Under the pieces are notes generated by a model. That model saw nothing but the letters and a program-made list of their open reading frames with translations, was not told where the DNA came from and ran no database searches. From Thermoproteota archaeon (lineage in GTDB: Archaea; Thermoproteota; Nitrososphaeria; Nitrososphaerales; Nitrosopumilaceae), in contig QQVN01000004.1 of the NCBI GenBank assembly GCA_003352285.1, forward strand, positions 107,306-171,305: DNA of 64,000 nt, in the 5' to 3' direction. A program made the position numbers and the translations under genes. Below, piece after piece: positions 9,562-17,900 of the stretch; the stretch's first letter is position 1; each line of letters opens with the position of its first letter.

Positions 9562-10715
9562 TTTACCTAGATAATGCAGCATCTACACAAATTCATGAAG
9601 AAGTTTTAGATGCAATGCTCCCATTTCTCAAGGAACAATATGGCAATCCTTCATCAATCCATAGGTTTGGAAGACTAACTGAAAAGGCAATCAACAAAGC
9701 TCGAAAGGAAATATCAGCCCTGATTAATGCTTCTCCTGATGAAATTTTAATTACTTCTGGTGGAACTGAATCAAATAATACTGCAATTTGTGGGATAGCA
9801 AACCTGAATGATGGAAATCATATCATTACTTCTTCTATAGAACATGAGGCAATTTTGGAACCTTGTAAAAAATTAGAAAAACAAGGATTTGATGTGACCT
9901 ACCTTTCGGTAAACAACAAAGGACAGATTAATCCTGATGAATTAGCCAGTGAGATTTCTGATAAAACATGTCTTGTTACAGTAATGTTTGCCAATAACGA
10001 AGTTGGTACGACTCAACCAATATCGGATATTGCAAAAATCTGTAAAAATCATAATGTACCATTTCATTCTGATGCAGTTCAGGCTGTAGGAAAAATTCCA
10101 ATTGATGTCAAAAATCTAGGGATAGATCTACTCTCAATATCTTCTCATAAAATTAATGGTCCAAAAGGAATTGGCGCCTTATTCATACGAAATGGTATCA
10201 ATATTGATCCATTAATTCTGGGCGGGGGACAAGAACACGGCTTAAGATCTGGAACAGAAAATGTTTCAGGAATTGTAGGCTTTGGAAAGGCATGTTCCCT
10301 AGCTTATCAAAACCTTAATGCAAATATCTCCCACATGAAAAACTTGCGAGATTACATGGTATCCAAAATCACAAATGAAATCTCTCATACCACATACAAT
10401 GGACATGAAACGCTTAGAACCCCAAACAATGCCCACTTTACATTTCTTGGAGTAAATGGTGAGGATCTCATCATAAAATTAGATGAGAATGGAATTGCGG
10501 CATCTACTGGATCTGCATGTTCTGTAAAGACACAAAAGGCATCTCATGTTTTACAATCAATGGGTTTTTCTCATGAGAAAATTACTGGTTCATTACGACT
10601 AACTGTAGGGATTTTCAACACAAAAGAAGAGATTGATTCTACAGTTGATATCCTCAAAAAAGTAGTTTCTGAATTACGTTCTGTATCTCCTTTCAAAGAA
10701 AAATATGGATTCTAG
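9558..10715 (+). CDS. Cysteine desulfurase, IscS/NifS-like
   Basis: 385 residues, class V PLP enzyme. PLP-binding Lys198 lies in SSHKINGPKGIGALF, the Asp of SDAVQAVGK contacts the PLP ring, and the active Cys321 sits in STGSACSVKTQK. It releases sulfur from cysteine as a persulfide. The start is TTG 9558, inside the last codon and stop of larE (TTGA overlap), and the protein begins MIYLDNAAST as in other family members. Operon position after larE suggests it supplies sulfur or rebuilds the Fe-S cluster for LarE; it may also serve general Fe-S assembly or tRNA thiolation. It ends one base before the stop of the convergent PEFG gene. Confidence 0.9.
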   Translation: MIYLDNAASTQIHEEVLDAMLPFLKEQYGNPSSIHRFGRLTEKAINKARKEISALINASPDEILITSGGTESNNTAICGIANLNDGNHIITSSIEHEAILEPCKKLEKQGFDVTYLSVNNKGQINPDELASEISDKTCLVTVMFANNEVGTTQPISDIAKICKNHNVPFHSDAVQAVGKIPIDVKNLGIDLLSISSHKINGPKGIGALFIRNGINIDPLILGGGQEHGLRSGTENVSGIVGFGKACSLAYQNLNANISHMKNLRDYMVSKITNEISHTTYNGHETLRTPNNAHFTFLGVNGEDLIIKLDENGIAASTGSACSVKTQKASHVLQSMGFSHEKITGSLRLTVGIFNTKEEIDSTVDILKKVVSELRSVSPFKEKYGF

Positions 10716-10716
10716 A

Positions 10717-11550
10717 TTAAATTCTCATTCTGAGTGGATTTTTTGACGTCGCTGCAATTATTGAGATAATTGCTACTGCCAAAATCAAGGCTGCAATTGC
10801 GCCAAATTCTGGTACTACACAAGTACCGATTATTTCAATATCTGAATCACCTTCTTCAAAATTTATAGTAATAGTTCTTGATGCAGAGTTTGTATCTTTT
10901 TCTGAATATGTCACTTCTACACCGTCAATTAGAATTATGAAAACATCATCACTACCATTACACATGTTGACTTTTGCATCTATTGATTCCCTAGGGAGCT
11001 TTAAGGTTATTGCTCCATCTGCTGTTGAATCAATAACTGTGATTAACGCATAGATGTCTGGATCAATTAACATATTTTTGACAGTACCTCCTTTGATTGA
11101 ATACTCTACATCAAAGGTTCCTGATGTACCGGCATCAACTTCGAACCTATCTGTTGTCTCAACCATTGCCTGCTTTGTTGCAAATTCAAATGTTGCCTCT
11201 GCAACTACTCCCTGACCATATGATGCTCTAACTGTATATTCTCCATTATTTTTCCAAAGGGGACCTTGTGCTAAGATAGTCTTTGTAAACGTACCATCAT
11301 TTGCTACGTTAAGCTGTGCAACTTCTACTAGGTTTCCTTGATGGAATAACTGAAGTGTAACCGGTGTCTCTCCAATTACCGTTGTAACGGTTCCTGAAAT
11401 TACAATGGTTTCTCCTTCTGTGTATATACTCTTTGAAGAACTAACAGATAGTAGTGATTGTGATTGTGCAAATACAGGAATTACACTAAACGCAAAAACT
11501 CCAATTATTATTACCACCAGAAGATTTCGCACAAGCAACTTGTAGTGCAA
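10717..11550 (-). CDS. PEFG-CTERM surface protein with Ig-like domain (copy 1)
   Basis: 277 residues. A signal peptide (LLVVIIIGVFAFSVIPVFAQ) is followed by the Ig-like domain KSIYTEGETIVISGTV ... PLWKNNGEYTVRASYG at ~38-125. A second beta-rich domain (~140-245) contains one Cys pair (MCNGSDD, GTCVVPEFG). The C-terminus is VPEFGAIAALILAVAIISII with a basic end, the PEFG-CTERM sorting signal thought to be processed by an archaeosortase. It starts at TTG 11550. It is the last and most divergent of four tandem paralogues; its tail after the membrane segment (AATSKNPLRMRI) differs from the other three. Role is cell-surface; ligand unknown. Confidence 0.88.
   Translation of the reverse strand: MHYKLLVRNLLVVIIIGVFAFSVIPVFAQSQSLLSVSSSKSIYTEGETIVISGTVTTVIGETPVTLQLFHQGNLVEVAQLNVANDGTFTKTILAQGPLWKNNGEYTVRASYGQGVVAEATFEFATKQAMVETTDRFEVDAGTSGTFDVEYSIKGGTVKNMLIDPDIYALITVIDSTADGAITLKLPRESIDAKVNMCNGSDDVFIILIDGVEVTYSEKDTNSASRTITINFEEGDSDIEIIGTCVVPEFGAIAALILAVAIISIIAATSKNPLRMRI
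10752..10812 (-). repeat. 61-bp partial copy of PEFG 3' cassette
   Basis: The segment from ctgcaattattgag to caaattctgg is identical to the corresponding part of the three longer cassettes at 11620, 12552 and 13648. It encodes the PEFG motif and transmembrane helix. Sequence on both sides of it diverges. Confidence 0.85.
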
Positions 11551-11590
11551 TTCTATATTTCCTTTACTATTATGAAATTAGCTAGAATAA

Positions 11591-11609
11591 ATGAAAAAAT
11601 GAAAAAAGT
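11591..11609 (-). terminator. T-rich terminator after PEFG gene copy 2
   Basis: Reading on the minus strand just past the TAA at 11617, the RNA has cacttttttcattttttcat, two oligo-T runs typical of archaeal transcription termination. A very similar double T-run follows the gene ending at 13645. Confidence 0.45.
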
Positions 11610-11616
11610 GTAGTTG

Positions 11617-12489
11617 TTAGTATTTTGGCATAATACTAAGTCTTGATCTTGCAGATACTGCAATTATTGAGATAATTGCTACTGCCAAAATCAAGGCTGC
11701 AATTGCGCCAAATTCTGGAATTACTTTTGCACCAAAGATTTCTATCTTCTCAGCCCCTCCAAGGAACATTATGGTGATTTCGTTACCGTTGATAGTAACA
11801 TCATCCCATTGTTCGCCATCAACTAAAATGGTGTGAACGCCACTGATGATTTCTTGTGATGGAGTCAAAGTCAATGTACCGTCATTAACAGATTCAATCA
11901 TTATTACTAATGATTTGCTTGCTGTATTGATGCTTGCACTTGTTACTGAGCCAGTAGATATTGTAAATGGAATGCAACTTCCACTTGCATTAAGTTCTGA
12001 TGCAGAACATACTTTTGGTTTATCTGTAGATTTGCCGACTCCGCCTGTTAGTTCAACAAGTACTCTATTGTTGATATCTTGTGAACCATATTGAGCTCTG
12101 ATAACATAAGTTCCGTCATATTTCCACAGGCTTCCTGCAGTGTTTAATGCAGTCTTGAATGTTCTATCTTGATTTACATCAATTTGTTGGACAGTGACAA
12201 TATTGTTTGATGGGCTTACCACAGTTATTGTAACTGGGACTCCTGTTTTGTAATATGCAACTGTGCCGCTAACATTGATTGTAGTGTCATGACCATAAGT
12301 TTTCTTGTCAGTCTTGACCGTTATAGGAATCTCATTGTCTGCTGAAGCCATGGCTTTCTGACGATTATCAGCACCGTCACAATCTGGACAGGCTTCTTCA
12401 GAATAAGCGCCAAAGGCTGCTGGTGCAACTGATAAAGTTCCTACTGTGGCCAATATGGCTAGTAGTGCGTACGTGGTACGAGTATTCAT
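11617..12489 (-). CDS. PEFG-CTERM surface protein with Ig-like domain (copy 2)
   Basis: 290 residues. Signal peptide to about residue 27 (SVAPAAFGA), then a short Cys pair (CPDCDGADN). The Ig-like domain (~55-150) has KKTYGHDTTINVSGTV and SLWKYDGTYVIRAQYG. A second domain (~155-255) has an isolated cysteine pair (CSASELNASGSC) and a beta pattern ending in GGAEKIEIFGAK. The C-terminus IPEFGAIAALILAVAIISII-AVSARSRLSIMPKY is identical to that of copies 3 and 4. ATG 12489 lies ~30 nt after a strong TATA element. Probable archaeosortase substrate exposed on the cell surface. Confidence 0.9.
   Translation of the reverse strand: MNTRTTYALLAILATVGTLSVAPAAFGAYSEEACPDCDGADNRQKAMASADNEIPITVKTDKKTYGHDTTINVSGTVAYYKTGVPVTITVVSPSNNIVTVQQIDVNQDRTFKTALNTAGSLWKYDGTYVIRAQYGSQDINNRVLVELTGGVGKSTDKPKVCSASELNASGSCIPFTISTGSVTSASINTASKSLVIMIESVNDGTLTLTPSQEIISGVHTILVDGEQWDDVTINGNEITIMFLGGAEKIEIFGAKVIPEFGAIAALILAVAIISIIAVSARSRLSIMPKY
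11620..11724 (-). repeat. 105-bp identical 3' cassette, copy A
   Basis: By direct comparison this 105-bp segment, which encodes the last 34 residues (PEFG motif, transmembrane helix, basic tail), is base-for-base identical to 12552-12656 and 13648-13752. The genes upstream of it are much more diverged. Confidence 0.95.
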
Positions 12490-12515
12490 CTTGTTTGCGA
12501 ATTAACAACGTCTCT

Positions 12516-12532
12516 ATTTATGTATATTTAAA
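12516..12532 (-). promoter_or_regulatory. TATA box of PEFG gene copy 2
   Basis: On the minus strand tttaaatatacataaat ends about 26 nt before ATG 12489. It shares the atacataaat core with the promoters at 13407 and 2567. Confidence 0.5.
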
Positions 12533-12548
12533 AAACCTAGTTGGCGAT

Positions 12549-13397
12549 CTAGTATTTTGGCATAATACTAAGTCTTGATCTTGCAGATACTGCAATTATT
12601 GAGATAATTGCTACTGCCAAAATCAAGGCTGCAATTGCGCCAAATTCTGGAATTACTCTTCCGTCGATAATTTCAACTTCTACAGTGCTCTTGAATTGAC
12701 CGCCTTCTCCTTGTTGAGCAGTAATCTTGTAAAATCCATCTTGTTTCCATAGTGGACCACCAGTTGTGATCTTTTTCTCAAAGTTACCATTGATGTCTGG
12801 TAAAATCTGAGCAATTGAAACTACGTTTCCATTTGGTGCCTTTACTGTGAGTGTAATATCATTAAATGATGTTGTATGTCCATTTGCTGTAATAGTTGTA
12901 GAACCTTCAATTGCATCTGCAAAGAGCGTCAATCCTCTCTCTGGTTCTAATGCTGCTACCCTTCCATCCTCAAGAGAAGAGATGAATGCATATGGTGTTA
13001 TGACTTTGCCGCCTTTAACTTCTACTTCTAAAGCGACTTTGAAAATTCCACCTGTTCCTTGTTGAGCAGTAATCTTGTAAAATCCATCTTGGCTCCAAAG
13101 TAAACCACCAGTGTTTATTTTAGCTGCATAAGTTCCATCTGCAGTTGGAGTTATCTGAGCAATTGAAACCACATTTCTGTTTGGTGCTGTTACTGTAATT
13201 GTGATATCTGAGGTTCTTGTTGTTTCTCCGCTGATATCAATTTGGGATGGTCTACCTTCTGCAGAAGCAGTTAATGAGATTCCTCCGGCAGCACTTGCAA
13301 AGCTAAATGATGAAACGGAGATAATTGAAACTGTAAGTAAAACTACTAAAACTGCCTTTTGATGGTTTTTCCCGAAATTCAATTTACAAGATTCCAT
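12549..13397 (-). CDS. PEFG-CTERM surface protein with two Ig-like domains (copy 3)
   Basis: About 282 residues from ATG 13397 (MESCKLNFGKNHQKAV); the frame extends 10 codons further to 13427 but these lie in the TATA box. After the signal peptide (VLLTVSIISVSSFSFASA) come two tandem Ig-like domains that match each other (VTAPNRNVVSIAQI ... LLWSQDGFYKITAQQG and VKAPNGNVVSIAQI ... PLWKQDGFYKITAQQG), evidence of internal duplication. They differ from the other copies by ending QQG instead of YG. The chain ends with the same PEFG cassette as copies 2 and 4. No second Cys domain is present. Surface role inferred. Confidence 0.9.
   Translation of the reverse strand: MESCKLNFGKNHQKAVLVVLLTVSIISVSSFSFASAAGGISLTASAEGRPSQIDISGETTRTSDITITVTAPNRNVVSIAQITPTADGTYAAKINTGGLLWSQDGFYKITAQQGTGGIFKVALEVEVKGGKVITPYAFISSLEDGRVAALEPERGLTLFADAIEGSTTITANGHTTSFNDITLTVKAPNGNVVSIAQILPDINGNFEKKITTGGPLWKQDGFYKITAQQGEGGQFKSTVEVEIIDGRVIPEFGAIAALILAVAIISIIAVSARSRLSIMPKY
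12552..12656 (-). repeat. 105-bp identical 3' cassette, copy B
   Basis: Identical at every base to the segments at 11620-11724 and 13648-13752, and in the same position relative to its gene's stop codon. Confidence 0.95.
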
Positions 13398-13406
13398 ACG
13401 ATTGTC

Positions 13407-13425
13407 TATATTTATGTATATATGC
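13407..13425 (-). promoter_or_regulatory. TATA box of PEFG gene copy 3
   Basis: On the minus strand gcatatatacataaatata precedes ATG 13397 at the spacing for a leaderless transcript. It decides the start in favour of 13397. Confidence 0.55.
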
Positions 13426-13619
13426 AAAGATCCATTTTACATATCCCAAGGTCTGTTTTTGAACTTTTTTCATTTTTTGATCCTTTTGGATCTTTGAATC
13501 TTTTTAGATATTGGTAATCTGTGGACTTGGAAAAACTGTATTATCTATTTACGAACTCTTATGTCTTGGATTTCATAAACAGATCCAACTGGGATACTCT
13601 AGAGCTGGTTTTGTGTATT

Positions 13620-13640
13620 TAAAAAATGAAAAAAAGTAAA
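13620..13640 (-). terminator. T-rich terminator after PEFG gene copy 4
   Basis: Past the stop at 13645 the minus-strand RNA reads tttactttttttcatttttt, again two T-runs separated by CA, as after copy 2. The remaining ~200 bases to the next gene hold a short GATCC-TTTT-GGATC palindrome (13479-13492) and no gene. Confidence 0.45.
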
Positions 13641-13644
13641 AGAT

Positions 13645-14472
13645 CTAGTATTTTGGCATAATACTAAGTCTTGATCTTGCAGATACTGCAATTATTGAGA
13701 TAATTGCTACTGCCAAAATCAAGGCTGCAATTGCGCCAAATTCTGGAATTACACAGGTACCGATTATTTCGATTACTTCAGATCCTTCTAGGAATGAGAT
13801 AGTCAAAGTCCTCATGTCTGAAGTTAACACTTCATCAAAGTCCTCTTCTTGACCATCAATCAATACGAAGAAATCGTCATCTTCACCACTACAGCCACCT
13901 AGTTTTGCATCTATTACTGCTCTGGGTAAGTTAATGGTTAATTGACCATCGCCAGTTGTAGATATCTCTAAGATTAGAGACTTTGATTCCTCATCTGGTG
14001 TGATGCTAAGTAAGCTTCCACCAGTAATAGAGTATCCAATTGCAAATTCTCCAACTTGTATTGTAGGTCCTGTTGGTTTTGTGCCTGGTTGTCCTGTTGA
14101 TCCACCGAATTCAAAGGTAGCTTCAGCAGTTCTAGATTCAGTACCGTAGAGAACCTTTACAGTGTATGTTCCTTTTGACTTCCAAAGAGCTCCACCAGCA
14201 GTTAACTCAGTACCAAATTTTTTGTCGGTACCGACGTCAAGTTGTTTTACAGTAACCAAGTTACCATTTGCTGATATGACTTGTAGGGTCACAGGAAATC
14301 CTGAGAGAAGTTCTTTGACTTCTCCAGATATTATTACAGTGTCTCCATCAGAATATGAAGGAAGATCTGTACTAACACGGATTGGTTCTACGATCTGTCC
14401 AAAAGCTGGTGTTAGTCCGATACTTGCAACTAAAATTGCAGATAAAGCTAACACCGAAAGACGAGTACTCAT
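13645..14472 (-). CDS. PEFG-CTERM surface protein with Ig-like domain (copy 4)
   Basis: 275 residues. Signal peptide to ~25 (TPAFGQ). The Ig-like domain (~33-120) has LPSYSDGDTVIISGEV and ALWKSKGTYTVKVLYG. A linker (GSTGQPGTKPTGP) leads to a second domain (~138-240) with GGCSGEDDDFFVLIDGQ and IEIIGTCVIPEFG; the spaced Cys pair parallels copy 1. It ends with the shared PEFG transmembrane helix and RSRLSIMPKY tail. The TATA-like ccttaaatagtatagg (minus strand, ~14496-14511) lies upstream of ATG 14472. Copy 1 and copy 4 are the most alike in domain order. Confidence 0.9.
   Translation of the reverse strand: MSTRLSVLALSAILVASIGLTPAFGQIVEPIRVSTDLPSYSDGDTVIISGEVKELLSGFPVTLQVISANGNLVTVKQLDVGTDKKFGTELTAGGALWKSKGTYTVKVLYGTESRTAEATFEFGGSTGQPGTKPTGPTIQVGEFAIGYSITGGSLLSITPDEESKSLILEISTTGDGQLTINLPRAVIDAKLGGCSGEDDDFFVLIDGQEEDFDEVLTSDMRTLTISFLEGSEVIEIIGTCVIPEFGAIAALILAVAIISIIAVSARSRLSIMPKY
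13648..13752 (-). repeat. 105-bp identical 3' cassette, copy C
   Basis: Third base-identical copy of the cassette that encodes the PEFG sorting signal and tail. Confidence 0.95.
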
Positions 14473-14566
14473 CGAATAATCGCTTCAACCTATACTATTT
14501 AAGGTTAAGAAAAATATTCTTGACTAAAAAGAAAAAACACGGAATTTTTTTCTGGTTTTCAGATTA

Positions 14567-14578
14567 GATATATATTAA
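14567..14578 (+). promoter_or_regulatory. TATA box of RNA polymerase operon
   Basis: gatatatattaa fits an archaeal TATA box; initiation would fall near 14600, giving a ~50-nt leader before rpoH. A small inverted repeat TGACA-GTT-TGTCA (14595-14607) lies at the expected start site. Confidence 0.5.
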
Positions 14579-14653
14579 CCTCTCGGTGAGTTTTTGACAG
14601 TTTGTCAGTGTTCTTATTATCTACAGCTAATGTTCTTGATGAGGTCGCTTAAA

Positions 14654-14905
14654 ATGGCATCTAAGAAAATCCCAATTTTAGTTCCAGATCACGTTTATGT
14701 TCCAAAACACGAAATCATGACAAAAAAGGAAGCAGAAGAAGTATTGCAAAAATTCAACTGCCAACCAACAGAACTCCCACTTATCTTTGTAAATGATCCT
14801 GCGATTATGGGACTTGGTGTAAAACCAGGTGATATGATTAAGATTACCAGAAAAAGTAGCACTGCTGGCGACAGCCTATACTATCGATACGTGGTGGAAG
14901 TCTAA
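14654..14905 (+). CDS. rpoH: DNA-directed RNA polymerase subunit H (Rpb5 C-terminal type)
   Basis: 83 residues from ATG 14654 (MASKKIPILVPDHVYVPKHE); the frame runs further upstream but those residues are not part of the family. It matches the archaeal Rpo5 domain: VPKHEIMTKKEAEEVLQKF, LPLIFVNDPAIMGLGVKPGDMIKITR, YYRYVVE. Rpo5 forms part of the lower jaw of the polymerase. It is the first gene of rpoH-rpoB-rpoA, and its TAA is followed directly by the ATG of rpoB. Confidence 0.95.
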   Translation: MASKKIPILVPDHVYVPKHEIMTKKEAEEVLQKFNCQPTELPLIFVNDPAIMGLGVKPGDMIKITRKSSTAGDSLYYRYVVEV

Positions 14906-17900
14906 ATGGCAGATCCATCAAACAAACGTTGGCCTATCATTCAGGATATTCTAAAAAGAGAAGGAATTGCAAGACAGCACTTAAACTCATTTGATGAATT
15001 TTTAGAAAGAGGACTACAAAGCATAATCAACGAAGTTGGACAAATTGAAATTGAGAATGCAGAATATCCATACAAGATTCAGCTTGGAAAAGTAAAACTT
15101 CAACAACCAAGAATGATGGAACTTGATGGTTCTATTACTCACATCACACCAGCAGAAGGAAGACTACGAAATGTATCATACTCTGCACCAGTTATGATGG
15201 AAGCAAGTGTTGTAGAAGATGGGAAAATCTTAGAATCAAGATTTGTTCACATTGGCGATATTCCAGTGATGGTGAAATCAAATGCCTGCATATTACATAA
15301 TTTCTCAACTCAGAAATTAATTGAACATGGTGAGGATCCAAACGATCCTGGTGGATACTTTATCATTAACGGTTCTGAGCGAGTTATTGTAGGACTAGAA
15401 GATCTATCTTACAACAAAATTATTGTAGATAGAGAAACAGTTGGTGGTAACGTTGTATTCAAAGCTAAAGTATATTCTTCAATTGTTGGCTATCGTGCAA
15501 AATTAGAACTAGTAATGAAGAATGATGGCTTAATCGTTGCTAGAATTCCAGGTTCTCCTGTTGATATTCCAGTAGTTACTTTGATGAGAGCACTGGCATT
15601 AGAATCAGACAGAGAGATTGCAGCATCTGTTTCTTTAGTTGATGAAATTCAAGATGAATTAGAAGCATCATTTGAAAAGTCTGGAGATGTTCCAACATCA
15701 AAAGATGCTATCATCTACATCAGTAAAAGAATCGCACCTGGTATGTTAGAAGAATTCCAAATCAAACGTGCAGAGACACTGCTTGATTGGGGACTATTAC
15801 CTCACTTGGGAAAACATCCTGAAAACAGAAAGGAAAAAGCACAATTCCTCGGTGAAGCAGCATGTAAATTATTAGAATTAAAACTTGGATGGATATATGC
15901 AGATGATAAGGATCACTATGGTAACAAAGTAATCAAATTCGCAGGTCAGATGTTAGCTGACCTATTTAGAACTGCATTTAGAAACTTGGTCCGAGATATG
16001 AAATACCAATTAGAGAGATCAGGTCAGAAGAGAGGAATTAATGCAGTTGCTGCAGCAATTAGACCTGGAATTGTTACTGACAAACTAAACAATGCAATTG
16101 CTACTGGAAACTGGGGACGTGGACGAGTTGGTGTAACTCAATTACTTGATAGAACAAACTATCTCTCAACAATTAGTCATCTGAGAAGAATTCAATCTCC
16201 ATTGAGTAGAACTCAACCAAACTTTGAAGCAAGAGACTTGCATGCAACGCACTTTGGAAGAATCTGTCCAAGTGAAACCCCAGAAGGTTCAAACTGTGGT
16301 CTTGTAAAGAACTTGGCATTATCTGCAATTATTTCAGTAAACTCTTCATCTGAAGAAATTGTTGAAAAATTATACGATCTTGGAACAAACCACTTTTCTG
16401 ATGCAAAAGAAGATCTCAAAAAAGATGGCGCTAGAATATTTGTTGATGGACGACTAATTGGATATTACAAAGATGGAGAACAACTAGCAGAGTCATTACG
16501 TGAACTCAGAAGGAGCTCAAAGATTCACCCACATGTAGGAATATCTTTCCACAAACCAGAGATTGAAGGTGCAACAAGAAGACTATACGTAAACTGCAAT
16601 GCTGGCAGAGTCTTAAGACCATTAATTATCATAAAAGATGGAAAATCATTACTTACTCAGGACTTACTAGATAAGATTTCAAAGAAATTACTTTCTTGGA
16701 ATGATCTAATCCGAATGGGAGTAATTGAACTAATAGATGCAAATGAAGAAGAAAACTGCTTTGTCACCTTAGATGAAAAGGACACAAAGAAACACACTCA
16801 TCTTGAAATCTTCCCATCTGCAATTTTGGGTGCAGGCGCATCAATCATTCCTTATCCAGAGCATAACCAGTCTCCAAGAAATACATACGAATCAGCAATG
16901 GCAAAACAAAGCCTTGGATTTTCTACACCAATGATGAATACCAGTACTTATGTTAGACAACATTTCATGCTTTATCCTCAAACACCAATTGTTACTACAA
17001 AAGCAATGGGATTATTAGGATTAGAGGATAGACCAGCAGGTCAAAACTGTGTTGTTGCAGTTTTACCATTTGATGGATACAATATTGAGGATGCCATAGT
17101 TCTCAGCAAGGCATCTGTTGATAGAGGACTTGCTCGTACATTCTTTTACAGAATTTATGATGCAGAAGCTAAACAATACCCAGGTGGTATGCGAGACAAC
17201 TTTGAGATTCCAAATGCTGAGGATAACATTAGAGGTTACAAAGGTGAAAAAGCATATCGTCTATTAGAAGACGATGGTGTTGTAGCAACAGAATCTCCAG
17301 TACTTGGTGGTGATATCTTGATTGGTAAAACCAGTCCTCCAAGATTCATGGAAGAGTATAGAGAGTTTGAATCAACTGGTCCATACAGAAGGGACACATC
17401 AATCGGTGTAAGACCATCAGAAACCGGAGTAGTTGACACAGTTGTCATGACACAATCAAACGAAGGTGGAAAGATGTACAAGATTAGAGTTAGAGATATG
17501 AGAATTCCAGAGATTGGAGACAAGTTTGCATCAAGACATGGACAAAAAGGTGTACTTGGAATTTTAGCAAAATCTGAAGACCTACCATATACTAAGGAAG
17601 GAATCTCTCCAGATGTTTTGATTAACCCACATGCATTCCCATCTAGAATGACAGTTGGAATGTTTATGGAATCAGTTACAGGAAAGGCAGCAGCTCTTCG
17701 AGGCAAGAAATTTGATGGCTCTGCATTTGTTGGAGAAAAGATGGATGAAGTAAAAGAAGTAATGGAAAATTCCGGCTTTGAATATTCTGGTAAAGAGATA
17801 ATGTATGATGGAAGAACTGGAAAATCATTTCCAGTAGAAGTCTTCATCGGAGTAGTATACTATCAAAAATTACACCACATGGTGTCTGATAAGATACATG

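Noticed and set aside
5723..10715. Lactate racemase operon with LarA
   Set aside because: Only the cofactor genes are present; none of the neighbouring proteins has LarA features, and the dehydrogenase has malate-type residues.
13428..13644. Possible extra gene or RNA in the gap between PEFG genes
   Set aside because: No frame of useful length and no strong stem beyond GATCC-TTTT-GGATC; it reads as 3' UTR plus promoter.
17236..17847. 203-codon minus-strand open frame within rpoB
   Set aside because: It lies wholly inside the conserved RpoB core and has no domain features or promoter.
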